In this document: positions 54,101 to 63,236 of the stretch, piece by piece
How positions within the stretch are numbered: position 1 is the stretch's first letter
Layout of the letters: each line of letters opens with the position of its first letter
NCBI GenBank assembly: GCA_027922465.2
Contig: BQMF02000119.1
Span: 868,001-932,000, forward strand
DNA: 64,000 nucleotides
Direction: 5' to 3'
DNA from: Turritopsis dohrnii
Taxonomy: Eukaryota > Cnidaria > Hydrozoa > Anthoathecata > Oceaniidae
Made by a program: the position numbers and the translations under genes
Notes under the pieces: generated by a model
Told to the model about the DNA's origin: nothing
The model's input: only the letters and a program-made list of their open reading frames with translations
Databases searched by the model: none

Positions 54101-54731
54101 TGCAATTATAAATTTAACTGTTCATCAAAATATAGGTTGCACCACCAGGACTCCATATATCTCTTGGGATATATTTGAAATTCTTCAATATGTTTGAAGA
54201 CCGTTGCCATCTTCTTGACTTAAAGATTGCTGAATCGAGTAATGTAGGATTTGCAGAAATCCAAGAATTTGCAAAACTACAATCCCAAATTAAAGATTAA
54301 CAACGTTCCGTCAATGACTGTCATGAAAAAATAATCTTAGGTATTATAAATCAATATTATCCTTTTGTTAGAACCAGAATGAAAAGATTATCCTTTGTTG
54401 ATAATTATTGGAAAATTTTAGTACATGATGCGATCGCCCAAAATATCCTTAAATCACCAGATGAGGGAAGTATCATTGCAAGAAAAGGTAGGCATTAGTT
54501 CTAGACATTTTTAAATGACAGAGATAGAGATAATTGACACTGTTTTAAAAATATTAAGTATCTTCTTAACAGGAAAAAGAAATGGATAAACTGATAAAAC
54601 AAAGTGAAGTCAACCGAAATGTAGGCCCGTGTGTGAAACGTGTTGATGACCTTTTGTCAGAGGTCCATGTCCACAGACAAGCGTACCACGGAAAAAGCTT
54701 TGTTGGCAACCATGTACATAAAATGCTGAAG
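51102..54731 (+). pseudogene. RAG1-like gene, copy 2, multi-exon, 3' truncated
   Basis: Exon 1 (51102-52003) has an N-terminal zinc region (LCRICSNC..MCNKC..WTEHTEDCLIC), which resembles the RAG1 N-terminus, then a GGRP-containing basic patch where one base is lost in an A8 run (51423-51430), and a RING finger (CKLC..CQHSFCLEC..CPTC). It ends FKSGGPR with a GTAAG donor. Later exons: 52283-52536 (ends at a GC donor), 52595-52820, then GGDHGGGSFKMSYQV (candidate first Asp), FMFGDYEFLC and GRHCCLFC, DQVAPPGLHISLG, and HGKSFVGNHVHKML. Phases match across most introns. The two exons around GGDHGGGSF are tandemly duplicated, a TAA occurs near 54298, and exons for the catalytic Glu region are absent. 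RAG1 relatives are DDE transposases, and the position of RAG1's second Asp is not obvious here. Confidence 0.6.
52855..53848. repeat. 497-bp tandem duplication of two RAG1-like exons
   Basis: Both units start CATGCATGCATACTTTATG and run to AATTTATGAACAA. They are almost identical (a few base changes), so the gene would carry the GGDHGGGSF and FGDY exons twice. Confidence 0.9.
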
Positions 54732-55094
54732 GTAAATGTCATACCATAATCAAGAATTTATTTGAACACTTTCCAAGTTTTCTTGACTTCTTTTTTTCAT
54801 CGTTTAGAGCATTTTGATTATTCAAGCCTATAGAAAATAATTTACATATTCATATATGTTCATATATATATATATATATATCTATTAGCAACTTTTGGTT
54901 TACAATTCATATCAAAATATGCGTTATTAGGTAAACATGAAACTTACGTCGACATTTTCGTGTCGACCAAAGTTTTGTCGTAATCTCTAATCTCACTTTC
55001 ATGTAAAATTTTTTCAATCGACACAATGCACCTTTGTTTAATTAGCTTACATAATCAAAAGCTGAGAAATCTACCAATTGGCTCTTTTTAATCG
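54732..55094. other. no gene; TA microsatellite
   Basis: AT-rich intron-like remainder of the RAG1-like gene with a (TA)n run near 54862-54882 and a short CGTCGACA-type inverted motif near 54948-54965. Confidence 0.5.
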
Positions 55095-55355
55095 TGAGTT
55101 AAGAGATAGGAAAGTGCCGATGCTAGCCCAAAATCATACGATGTCGGGGAATTTCCCTACTATAGCTATCATATAAGATCTTTGTTTTCATAACGCGATA
55201 TGAGTTACGAAACGTGCTATTTTGATTACATAAGTAGTTTCTATTATTATAACCACAAATTACTCATAAACGTAAACAATATCATAAAAATGTAGTAAAA
55301 AGCAGTTTGTAGTAGTTTCATTTTTATAATATAAATGAGCTAATAATACATATGA
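55095..55355 (-). repeat. dispersed junction repeat, copy 2 (left flank of D)
   Basis: Inverted relative to 40373-40640 and 59681-59868. With the latter it forms an inverted pair of about 170 bp enclosing the capsid half of copy D. Confidence 0.75.
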
Positions 55356-55410
55356 CATCTGTATTGAGACGTAAATTATTCTCTTATAGGAGTCTTACAG
55401 TAGTCTTATA
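55355..55410 (+). pseudogene. PPP1R15-like gene 3' remnant, copy D
   Basis: Only the last 15 or so codons (from VLRRKLFSY) remain directly after the junction repeat; the PP1-docking part is gone. A short CTTATAGGAGTCTTACAGTAG-type repeat expansion follows. Confidence 0.7.
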
Positions 55411-55436
55411 GGAGTCTTACAGTAGTCTTATATTTT

Positions 55437-55459
55437 TTGTTACAAGAGTCATGTAACAA
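55437..55459. terminator. TTGTTAC hairpin upstream of ATPase 3' end (D)
   Basis: Same arms and loop as in A and B, although the convergent partner gene is lost here. Confidence 0.5.
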
Positions 55460-55474
55460 ATAACGTCAACCTGT

Positions 55475-56080
55475 TTAACAAATCACATGCGTTCTCGGAT
55501 GTTCCATTCTCATGACTAGGCACGTGTGTTTCCCTCCTTTCAGTTTTTCCTTGACATCTTTCAATTCTTCTTGTGAATCAATCACATCATTCTCTTCATG
55601 AATAGTGGCTAGATCGTTTCTATCTTTTGGATACCACACATATAACATTTTAGCTTGCCGTCGTAAATCTTTAGGTATAGCTGTGTATGATTGTGTAAGT
55701 AACCATAGCGAATGATTTCGATGTCTACCACTAATTGCCAACTCGAGCAAAGGGTTTCTCTTTTTGTCCAATTTTTCATCAGCTATGATGTCGTCAATGA
55801 GGAATAAGGTTTTGTATCCGGCGCAAAAGAAGTCCATTTTCTTAATATATTCATACAAAGATCCTTCCGGTTCAATTAAAATCACATAGCTGTCATTCCA
55901 GAACCACTTCCGATCTCTGTAAGTCTGATTCCACCTCAAGGTGGGACATATAATCACGATGAAATCAAAGTGATCAAAATATTCATTTTCTAATAATTTT
56001 ATGACACGATCCGTTTTGCCGCACGATGTTGGTCCGACGAATAATGCTGTGTGAGGTTCTTTCATGTAAAGTGTGTTCAT
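55475..56080 (-). CDS. A32-like DNA-packaging ATPase, copy D
   Basis: 201 residues, intact. Walker A GPTSCGKT, Walker B LIDDI. It has about a dozen substitutions relative to A/B, many shared with C, for example MDFFCAGYKT. Confidence 0.9.
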   Translation of the reverse strand: MNTLYMKEPHTALFVGPTSCGKTDRVIKLLENEYFDHFDFIVIICPTLRWNQTYRDRKWFWNDSYVILIEPEGSLYEYIKKMDFFCAGYKTLFLIDDIIADEKLDKKRNPLLELAISGRHRNHSLWLLTQSYTAIPKDLRRQAKMLYVWYPKDRNDLATIHEENDVIDSQEELKDVKEKLKGGKHTCLVMRMEHPRTHVIC

Positions 56081-56084
56081 TTTA

Positions 56085-57401
56085 CTAATATAATGTAGAC
56101 ATAAATTGACCGTTTTGTATGTTTAATTGAGCATCCATTATTAGATATATATATGCGTTTAAGTTTCCTGCAGTTTCAGCGGTCTTTTCAATCTGTAAAG
56201 TGATGCCTTCACTTGCATTTTCAATCCTTCGACCGGTCCCATGCAAAGCATTCTCATCAATTGTTCTGAAATCTAACCATAGAGCATACTTGTTTGTCAA
56301 GTAATCAGAGACTTTTACATCGTGTAATCCCAAGCGCTTTCGGTTTTCGCCGACGCTATTATCTTTTGGTTTTCCTTCAGCAAAATACTTGCAAATCTCA
56401 TTGTATTGTTCAAACGGCTGCATCCCTTGAGCAAAAAGTTGGTTAGGTTTCCCCTCGACGATGACAGATACCTTTTCGATCTTTGGATTGTAGAATTTAC
56501 AGGTTTCTCGTTTGTAGGATTTTTCTTCTTCAAATAGAACCAAAATACCCTTCAAAGATTTGGCTGGTGTGTTGAATGACCAATTCCATGTTGTGTCTGA
56601 CTTGTTTACTCTAATTTGTCTGTGCCGCAAAACCCTATCATAGAGCAAAGCCATGTTTTGATATTCAGAAGCGATTTGTCTAGCCAACGTGGGTTGTGTC
56701 ACAAGCTCATATTCAAGTGAGATGTTGGATATTTTGTATTTACCATCTGGGTTACGTTTTTGACCTGCGGCAGTATCTGGAGGGTCAGAATAAATAACTC
56801 GGTTATAGTCGTTAAATGTGATCTCGTAGCATAACCTATTACCTAAACCTGCTTGATAATATGGAATAGTACTATCTAGCATCTCAAAGTCGAGTGGAAT
56901 GACAAACTTGTTTTTATAGGTGTCAGCAATGGCTTTGTCTTCCGCATCATCGTCCTTTTTATCTGAAGCACCAATCCTCAATTTCATACAATTCTCTGTA
57001 CACCCATCGTCGATGATGATACCCTGTCTTATCGCGTTTCTCTTTTCAAACTTGGTTAACCATAAATCTCTGTAACACCCGAAAAGATCAAAGTCATCGA
57101 TGCTCAATATCTCGTTACCTTCGAACTTGACAGCCAACTTTTTAACGATAGCTCTCCCAATGTTACTGACCAATGTTCTTTTTGAGTCAGCTTTCGACTC
57201 GAGTTCAATATCAAAACTTAGATTCGTTGTTCCTGGGATAATAACATCATCGCTTCCTAAATTTGGAAACCTAACCAACAATAGCTGATTTTGATCGATC
57301 TCACTCGGATTGTGTGTGACAATTACTTTTTGACGAGAACCTTTTACACCGCGGGCAGTTCTAAGTGAACGTTCTGGATTTAACCTCTTTCCATACTCCA
57401 T
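56085..57401 (-). CDS. probable major capsid protein, copy D
   Basis: 438 residues, intact, over 95% like A by eye. It carries the A/B-type loop (DKKDDDAEDK) but a C-type N-terminus (MEYGKRL, ARGVKGS), so it is mosaic with respect to those lineages. Confidence 0.75.
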   Translation of the reverse strand: MEYGKRLNPERSLRTARGVKGSRQKVIVTHNPSEIDQNQLLLVRFPNLGSDDVIIPGTTNLSFDIELESKADSKRTLVSNIGRAIVKKLAVKFEGNEILSIDDFDLFGCYRDLWLTKFEKRNAIRQGIIIDDGCTENCMKLRIGASDKKDDDAEDKAIADTYKNKFVIPLDFEMLDSTIPYYQAGLGNRLCYEITFNDYNRVIYSDPPDTAAGQKRNPDGKYKISNISLEYELVTQPTLARQIASEYQNMALLYDRVLRHRQIRVNKSDTTWNWSFNTPAKSLKGILVLFEEEKSYKRETCKFYNPKIEKVSVIVEGKPNQLFAQGMQPFEQYNEICKYFAEGKPKDNSVGENRKRLGLHDVKVSDYLTNKYALWLDFRTIDENALHGTGRRIENASEGITLQIEKTAETAGNLNAYIYLIMDAQLNIQNGQFMSTLY

Positions 57402-57446
57402 TATTAATTATGATATATATAATTAATTATTACTTTTTATCTCGTT

Positions 57447-58007
57447 TTAGCGGATATGCAAAACAACGGTTCTTCCTAGGTCTTCTTTTAGCATATTACC
57501 ATGTTGATCTGTGATTTTCAACGTGAGAGACTGAAATACACCATTTTTTAATTTTTTGTACTGAGGGTTTTTAGGCTCAACATATGTGAAGTCACTATAT
57601 TCAGCCTTGTGATGGGATAGTAAAATATCACTTAGCTTACCATCCTCAAGATTTTGAGTGTTGTCGAGTTCAGAGAGATGCAAATTAATTTTGATTTTTT
57701 TAGCGAGCTTATTTGTTCTGATTATTCGAGGGTCTTTGCTTAATGAGGTAACTTCTGCATCACCCTTTAAAAAGGCACCTGCTAAAAAGGCATTCAATTC
57801 CCTACTCGTGAATGTTCCTTGAGGTACCAACTTTTTAGCTTTCCCATCAGCAGACAGTTTCAGTGTTAGATCTGTGGTTATTTCATACGTAACATTGTCT
57901 GCAAACATATCAACCAATGCAATTTCTTTTGAGCCATCCAAGTTTTGAATGGGGTAAGATAGATATACAGTCTTCTCACCCCTTACGAGATTTGCTGTGA
58001 TATACAT
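57447..58007 (-). CDS. probable penton/minor capsid protein, copy D
   Basis: 186 residues, intact, the most diverged penton of the set (for example LKGDAEVTSLSKDPRII) with the shared terminal strand VVLHIR. Confidence 0.6.
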   Translation of the reverse strand: MYITANLVRGEKTVYLSYPIQNLDGSKEIALVDMFADNVTYEITTDLTLKLSADGKAKKLVPQGTFTSRELNAFLAGAFLKGDAEVTSLSKDPRIIRTNKLAKKIKINLHLSELDNTQNLEDGKLSDILLSHHKAEYSDFTYVEPKNPQYKKLKNGVFQSLTLKITDQHGNMLKEDLGRTVVLHIR

Positions 58008-58049
58008 TTTCTTGTATTAAATAGAAGATAATATTATTAAATAATAATA

Positions 58050-59213
58050 ATGGAGAATATTTTTAAATATGTTCCCAACGCGCTTTATAAACCAAATGGA
58101 GGGCAATACCTTCAGATATTGAATGCTAAAGATTTATACAAACAAACAATTATCGTCTCTGAGAGCGGTTCTTTCCCCGCAACTTTTCCAAATATATTTA
58201 CTAATTACGAAATGGATGAAAATGATCAACGTATGAAAATTTGGCAGGAACAACCATTTAAATTATGGCAAACCCAACTCAATTTTGTCACTTGGTGTGC
58301 TTCAAGTGCTTGTGGGGTCAGTTCTGAACACCTGAAAGAAGGTCGCTCTACTCCTATGATTAGAGCAGTATATCGTTTTCATGTCTATTATCATATTAGA
58401 CGAATCATTAAGCGTCTGCAGACACCTCTACCTTTTGAAGATAGTTTCAACCAATACGATAATCCTTATAACAAAGAAGAGTTTTTAAAAATCTGTAGTG
58501 AATATGGTGTTGATTCTGATCCTAAAAAATACAAAGGGCAATATTTTTACAGCTCGTATCAAAAAAGACGTAGAGACTATCCAACGCCAGGTCTGAGTTA
58601 TTTCACAGACGACTCCATGACACGATGGATTATAGAAAAATCTAAAGGCTTTACAAAAACAGGTCTTGTAAAAATTTCAGAGAGTGTTAGAGCATATGCT
58701 TATCTTGTTCTTAGTTCACAAGCCTCAGCTCGTTCTTCTATTTTAGGTAATAATTCAAGTGCTTTGACAGCTCAAAGAGTTTTTATGAATAACTTTGAAG
58801 ACATTGTTAACCGCAGAGTTGATATTCAAGATGACATTAAACGTTATCAGGATACTTTAAATTACGCTTCAAGCAAGGTTGATTATTCTGTTGGACAAGG
58901 TATTTACATGTTACCTAGTGACATGAATCTAAACATCAAGTCGGGAGTGTCTGGTTATAATAATAAAATTCTCATATCTAATGACAACTTGAGCCTCGGA
59001 AGAAATAAAATGATTAATGTTATGCAAGAGCATCATATTTCGCCCAAAGTGACTAGCTCTCCAACACAAACAAAAAATAAAAGTTTACAAAAGAAAGTTC
59101 AAACAAGAGTAGTGAGTCAAACAGATTCACTCCCATCTCATGAAGAAGAGAAAATAGCTTTGGTTTTAGCGATTACCACGATGTTTAGTATATGGTATTA
59201 TTATTATTATTGA
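58050..59213 (+). CDS. p386 conserved protein, copy D
   Basis: 387 residues, intact, starting MENIFKY. Central blocks are as in B. The C-terminal membrane segment ends in a Tyr run encoded by a TAT repeat whose length differs between B and D. Confidence 0.75.
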   Translation: MENIFKYVPNALYKPNGGQYLQILNAKDLYKQTIIVSESGSFPATFPNIFTNYEMDENDQRMKIWQEQPFKLWQTQLNFVTWCASSACGVSSEHLKEGRSTPMIRAVYRFHVYYHIRRIIKRLQTPLPFEDSFNQYDNPYNKEEFLKICSEYGVDSDPKKYKGQYFYSSYQKRRRDYPTPGLSYFTDDSMTRWIIEKSKGFTKTGLVKISESVRAYAYLVLSSQASARSSILGNNSSALTAQRVFMNNFEDIVNRRVDIQDDIKRYQDTLNYASSKVDYSVGQGIYMLPSDMNLNIKSGVSGYNNKILISNDNLSLGRNKMINVMQEHHISPKVTSSPTQTKNKSLQKKVQTRVVSQTDSLPSHEEEKIALVLAITTMFSIWYYYYY

Positions 59214-59220
59214 AAACAAA

Positions 59221-59250
59221 ACTCCTTAGGAGAACCCTCTAGGGTTTTGT
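59221..59250. terminator. hairpins after p386, copy D
   Basis: CTCCTTAGGAG (perfect palindrome) followed by AACCCTCTAGGGTT directly after the stop codon. Homology with copy B ends just after them. Confidence 0.4.
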
Positions 59251-59260
59251 ACCGACAGCC

Positions 59261-59445
59261 ACATGTGATAGTAGTTTAGCTTCATCCTAACACCTTCAAG
59301 CCCTGACGTTTATATCCCGACAGCCACATATGATCCGTAGTTTAGGTTCATGCTAACACCTTCAAGCCCTGACGTTTATATCCCGACAGCCACATATGAT
59401 CCGTAGTTTAGGTTCATGCTAACACCTTCAAGCCCTGACGTTTAT
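59261..59445. repeat. three tandem units of about 66 bp
   Basis: Units start CCGACAGCCACATATGATC and end CAAGCCCTGACGTTTAT; the first is the most diverged. They are extensions of the 3' end of the adjacent SINE. Confidence 0.85.
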
Positions 59446-59680
59446 GTTGAATTTCGATCGATTTGACGGTAACCTGAATGTCTCTGTGGACCAGTGAAAC
59501 CTGACAGTGATTAATCACCCAGACCGAAGTCTACCCAAACCGCGATATATCCAACGCAACTGCGGGGAAGTGCGCACTCATGCAAGTTTTTCAACCAGGA
59601 CATGAGAGACCGAGTGGGGTTCGAACACACGACCTTGTTGTTACAAGTTAGCGTTCTTATCCACTAGACTACGCTGATCT
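59446..59680 (-). mobile_element. tRNA-derived SINE, copy 2
   Basis: The minus-strand head has TAGTCTAGTGG (fits the pol III A box) and GTTCGAACCCC (B box), with the anticodon-loop-like CTTGTAA between them. Body as in 40062-40372. It is not a functional tRNA, since acceptor-stem pairing and a 3' end are not apparent. Confidence 0.7.
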
Positions 59681-59868
59681 GTATGTCATACGTATTGTTA
59701 GCTTATTTATGTTATAAAATGAAACTTCTACAAACTGCTTTTTACTACATTTTTATGATATTGTTTACGTTTATGAGTAATTTGTGGTTATAATAATAGA
59801 AACTACTTATGTAATCAAAATAGCACGTTTCGTAACTCATATCGCGTTATGAAAACAAAGATCTTGTA
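59681..59868 (+). repeat. dispersed junction repeat, copy 3 (truncated)
   Basis: Direct relative of 40373-40640, cut at CAAAGATCT where the membrane-protein half of D begins. Inverse of 55185-55350. Confidence 0.75.
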
Positions 59869-59946
59869 AACAATGTTTATTTATTTAACAATGTTAGAAT
59901 ATATTATTAAACATCGTCATCCTCTTATAATTATTTTGTCAACAAA

Positions 59947-60190
59947 ATTATAAGAAGATAGCAAACTCTTATACAACAAATTTCAACAAAATTATAAGAA
60001 GACAGCAAACTCTTATACAACAAATTTCAACATAATTATAAGAAGATAGCAAACTCTTATACAACAAATTTCAACAAAATTATAAGAAGACAGCAAACTC
60101 TTATACAACAAATTTCAACATAATTATAAGAGGATAGCAAACTCTTATACAACAAATTTCAACAAAATTATAAGAGAGTATAAGAAAATT
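59947..60190. repeat. 44-bp iteron array, copy D (five full units plus part)
   Basis: ATTATAAG(A/G)(A/G)(G/C)A..AGCAAACTCTTAT units start at 59947, 59991, 60035, 60079, 60123 and 60167, an exact 44-bp period. The array sits just upstream of L214. Iterons in this position could serve as a replication origin, an enhancer or a promoter array. Confidence 0.85.
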
Positions 60191-60207
60191 ATAACAAACA
60201 CAACAAA

Positions 60208-60852
60208 ATGATAGAATATGTCAACTTCATGTTATTAAGCATACTGTTGATCTCGCTATTTTACTTTTATTTTGTGTTAAAAAAATACCTCTCTCTAATA
60301 AAAATGGCGGAAACAGCGATCGATAATTTAATCAACCAGAGTTATGATGTTCCGGGTGAATTTCCACCTTCAGATGGTAAAAGACAAAAATTACTCGAGT
60401 GTGTCTTAACTGGAAATAGCAAGCTATACTTAGGGAAAATGTACACGGAAGAACAGATTAACAAACTCAAAGATGAAGAGGTAGAAAAACTTTTTAGTAT
60501 CTACGAGGCTAAACTATCAGGTCAAATGGTAAAATCCTTGGGGAAATCACTGATACGTATTTATTCCATGGGGGCTTGTGCAACGTTAGGAATAAACAAT
60601 CAAGAAGCGCTGAGCAATGACCTGGAAAATGACCCCTTCTTAAACTCTGCCCTTCAAAGATTTACATGTGACTTATATTACAAATTCGGCTCATTATTAG
60701 CACCACTCAGTGTTGGACTTATTACCGGGAGGCATTATATCAATGAAAGGAATTTAAATAAATCCGATGATAATATAAATACAGCAGATAATAAAAATGT
60801 CAGAAGAACAGACTCCCATTCAAGTGACAACGAAGAACCCAAAAAAGGTTGA
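60208..60852 (+). CDS. L214 membrane protein, copy D (complete)
   Basis: 214 residues. An N-terminal transmembrane segment (LLSILLISLFYFYFVLKKY) is followed by a charged soluble domain with a Cys-containing block (RIYSMGACATLGINN). A weaker hydrophobic segment (FGSLLAPLSVGLITG) and an Asn/Asp-rich tail come last. Its end overlaps the start of p114 in another frame. No named family. Single-pass topology with most of the protein inside or outside the membrane is an inference. Confidence 0.75.
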   Translation: MIEYVNFMLLSILLISLFYFYFVLKKYLSLIKMAETAIDNLINQSYDVPGEFPPSDGKRQKLLECVLTGNSKLYLGKMYTEEQINKLKDEEVEKLFSIYEAKLSGQMVKSLGKSLIRIYSMGACATLGINNQEALSNDLENDPFLNSALQRFTCDLYYKFGSLLAPLSVGLITGRHYINERNLNKSDDNINTADNKNVRRTDSHSSDNEEPKKG

Positions 60853-61141
60853 AGCGGGTAAGAAGTTGGCGGAATACAACCGTAAAAAACGAGAACAATT
60901 AAAACAAGTGTCACCTCAAAAAGAAATGAATAAGCTCGATGACTCTCTCACCAAACCAAATGAACAACCTATGAACTACACCTATGGTGTAGGTGGAATA
61001 ATAGCTCTCGGTTTAGTTGGTGGATTTGCTTATTTTATGTATAAAAAGAAAGAGCAAATATTACCCCGTGGGTCACCATCCACCCCCCTTCCACAAAAAT
61101 CTAAAATACCAGTGAAAATCAATAAACATGAAATGGAATAA
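60797..61141 (+). CDS. p114 membrane protein, copy D (complete)
   Basis: 114 residues. A Lys-rich soluble half with AEYNRKKREQLKQ is followed by one transmembrane segment (GGIIALGLVGGFAYF) and a short basic tail. The 56-bp overlap with L214 and the 28-bp gap to p75 suggest one transcription unit. Confidence 0.7.
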   Translation: MSEEQTPIQVTTKNPKKVEAGKKLAEYNRKKREQLKQVSPQKEMNKLDDSLTKPNEQPMNYTYGVGGIIALGLVGGFAYFMYKKKEQILPRGSPSTPLPQKSKIPVKINKHEME

Positions 61142-61169
61142 AAAGAAAAAAAATGTATATATAACAAAC

Positions 61170-61397
61170 ATGGACAAGAAAAGTATCGTCAACGATTTAT
61201 ATCATGCATCAGTCGTCTGCGTTTTCGCTATCGGCTACTCTATGCTAGGAAAAAAGGTGTTAAAAATGACACCTCCCTCTATTCAAAAGTTCGACTTGGA
61301 AGATACAGGAAAACTAGTTGCCATTATCGCCGCTAGTGAAGTGACAAAGGACTACTTAATCAAACAAAAGATTTTACCTGAAAATATCAATATCTAA
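61170..61397 (+). CDS. p75 small membrane protein, copy D
   Basis: 75 residues from MDKKSIVND. The frame is open 14 codons further upstream, but that extension overlaps p114 and is not conserved in A/B, so the internal ATG is chosen. Confidence 0.65.
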   Translation: MDKKSIVNDLYHASVVCVFAIGYSMLGKKVLKMTPPSIQKFDLEDTGKLVAIIAASEVTKDYLIKQKILPENINI

Positions 61398-61399
61398 AT

Positions 61400-61822
61400 A
61401 TGGCTTCTATCGCAATGATGTTGGGTGGAGCTTTGGCTAACGCTTTGGCTTTCACAGGATCAAGCTATCTGTTTTCAAGTTTATCCAAAGACAGAATCGA
61501 TAGGGAAAGAAAACGCCATGATTTGGCCATAGAAAAATTACAAAAAGCACAGATTGAATGGCAGCAAAAACGACAGGAAAGGATCGATTTTATCAATAAG
61601 CAGCTCATGCTCGAAAAGAAGGCTGATTCAAAATTCATAGAACTAAATGATGCAATGAGAGAGTACAATAGTGTATTTAGTAATCATCTTGAACCGCTAC
61701 CACGGGAGCCTGTATTGAGCGACTTTTATACACCGAGTCATGATCAACACGAAAGGGAATTGGCTTTTATAGCTCTGAGTATGCTCGGTATTGGTGGAAT
61801 TGTGTGGTATTTTGAAAGATAA
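61400..61822 (+). CDS. p140 small two-pass membrane protein, copy D
   Basis: 140 residues, with three conservative changes from A (for example DRIDRERKRH). Same hydrophobic-charged-hydrophobic layout. Convergent with p427. Confidence 0.75.
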   Translation: MASIAMMLGGALANALAFTGSSYLFSSLSKDRIDRERKRHDLAIEKLQKAQIEWQQKRQERIDFINKQLMLEKKADSKFIELNDAMREYNSVFSNHLEPLPREPVLSDFYTPSHDQHERELAFIALSMLGIGGIVWYFER

Positions 61823-61853
61823 AAATGTATATTCAATTTGAGTACAAAAATTA

Positions 61854-61874
61854 TGTTACACGATACGTGTAACA
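61854..61874. terminator. TGTTACACG hairpin between convergent genes (D)
   Basis: Nine-base perfect arms TGTTACACG/CGTGTAACA around a 3-nt loop. It is the strongest of the hairpin set. Confidence 0.6.
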
Positions 61875-61893
61875 TATATACACACTCAGATGG

Positions 61894-63177
61894 TTACCGT
61901 CTAGTCACGAGGTACGTATAGATCATCCATCCAACCCCTACAATCAGAGCCCATAAATTTTGACTTAACCAACCTACAACTTCTTTTGCTCTAGTGAGTA
62001 TCCACGATACGATAGATCCAATTATTCCTGGTAAAGCCTCTGCCGCTTTAGATGCTAATCTACCTAGAAGTGATGCTAACGCTTTTAGTTTATTTTTTAT
62101 CCATTCCTTTGCATCGTTCTTTTTATCACCACCTTTGTCAGGATTTTGTGAAGAGCTTCCAGCTGCTGATGGTAACAAAGCTTCCACAAGGACACCGATA
62201 GCCATACCAAACGCTGTCAGAATGCTAACGATTGTGATACCTTGTTCGCGGAATAGTGTTCGTATCCTTTCACCTAATGTGGTATCTTTGTCGAGGACTT
62301 TAGCAATGGTTTCTTTGATGCTCGTTACTTGACTGTTTAATTTACCTTTGAGAATATCAATGTTCTCTTTCCTAGCTTTCAACTCTTCACGTAATCCCTC
62401 GATTCTCTCTTCAACCTCTTTTCGTTGTTCGTCCGTGTATGTCACATCATTTTCCATTTCTTCCAACTTGTTTTTCTCTCGATCGATATGCTGTTCTATT
62501 CGAACCTTTTTCGCAACCTCTTCCTGAAGACCTCCTCTAATGTTTCTCAACGCCTTATCCAATCCTAACAACTCTCGCATAGGATATTCAAATAGATCGC
62601 CGGTCTGAGTCATTTCATGATCGACCGATTGTTGTCTAAGCGTTGAAATTAAATCTTCCGTACTGTTCACCACATCACCAGACATATCTTCCAACTCTAC
62701 ATCGGTTGCTGTTGTGATTTTAGATGTCGAAGGAAGCTCTTCTGCTATTTTATTAAGTACAGCTGCCTGTCTGGCTGAAAATTTGCTCTTAGGTATATCA
62801 TACCCTAAACTACGTAATCTGTTCTTACCCAATATGTCAGCTATAGCACCGGTAGCCCTTAGTCTTCCATTGTTTGTCAATGGTTTGCTACTGTCTTTGT
62901 AGTATAATTCACCATCTCTAATTTCAAACTGATCGGTATATAACGTCTCAGGTTTTGGCTGGAATTTTTCGGATAATCTATCATACAGCCCTTCAACTAG
63001 TTCTTTCAAAACTCTAGTATTCAGACTGTGACCTCCAAATGATGTTTCTCGGTCACCTGATGTATGTATCTGTGCACCCGTACGGTCACCGGTCGGTATG
63101 AGAGGAAACGTCTCATCGGTTGTTTCATCTGTCGTCATACCATGTTCTCCAAAAGGATCTATGTCAATGTCTGCCAT
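61894..63177 (-). CDS. p427 coiled-coil membrane protein, copy D
   Basis: 427 residues, intact. The variable segment (residues about 72-185) matches copy A rather than B, although A and B are otherwise nearly identical. Coiled coil and C-terminal membrane regions as in A, with a few changes. Confidence 0.75.
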   Translation of the reverse strand: MADIDIDPFGEHGMTTDETTDETFPLIPTGDRTGAQIHTSGDRETSFGGHSLNTRVLKELVEGLYDRLSEKFQPKPETLYTDQFEIRDGELYYKDSSKPLTNNGRLRATGAIADILGKNRLRSLGYDIPKSKFSARQAAVLNKIAEELPSTSKITTATDVELEDMSGDVVNSTEDLISTLRQQSVDHEMTQTGDLFEYPMRELLGLDKALRNIRGGLQEEVAKKVRIEQHIDREKNKLEEMENDVTYTDEQRKEVEERIEGLREELKARKENIDILKGKLNSQVTSIKETIAKVLDKDTTLGERIRTLFREQGITIVSILTAFGMAIGVLVEALLPSAAGSSSQNPDKGGDKKNDAKEWIKNKLKALASLLGRLASKAAEALPGIIGSIVSWILTRAKEVVGWLSQNLWALIVGVGWMIYTYLVTRR

Positions 63178-63188
63178 TTTATTTATTT

Positions 63189-63236
63189 ATTTAGAGGATA
63201 ATTTATTATTAATTATGTTATAACAAACCTCTAAAT
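63189..63236. promoter_or_regulatory. bidirectional promoter with ATTTAGAGG inverted repeat (D)
   Basis: ATTTAGAGG and CCTCTAAAT flank an AT-rich core between p427 (-) and p198 (+). The ATG of p198 follows the motif immediately. Confidence 0.5.

Noticed and set aside
59600..59690. Possible functional tRNA gene
   Set aside because: A and B boxes are present but the acceptor stem does not pair, and the sequence continues into a repeated body; it is a SINE head.
59947..60190. CRISPR-like regular spacing
   Set aside because: There are no unique spacers between repeats, the host is eukaryotic, and no cas-like gene is present; it is a simple tandem iteron array.
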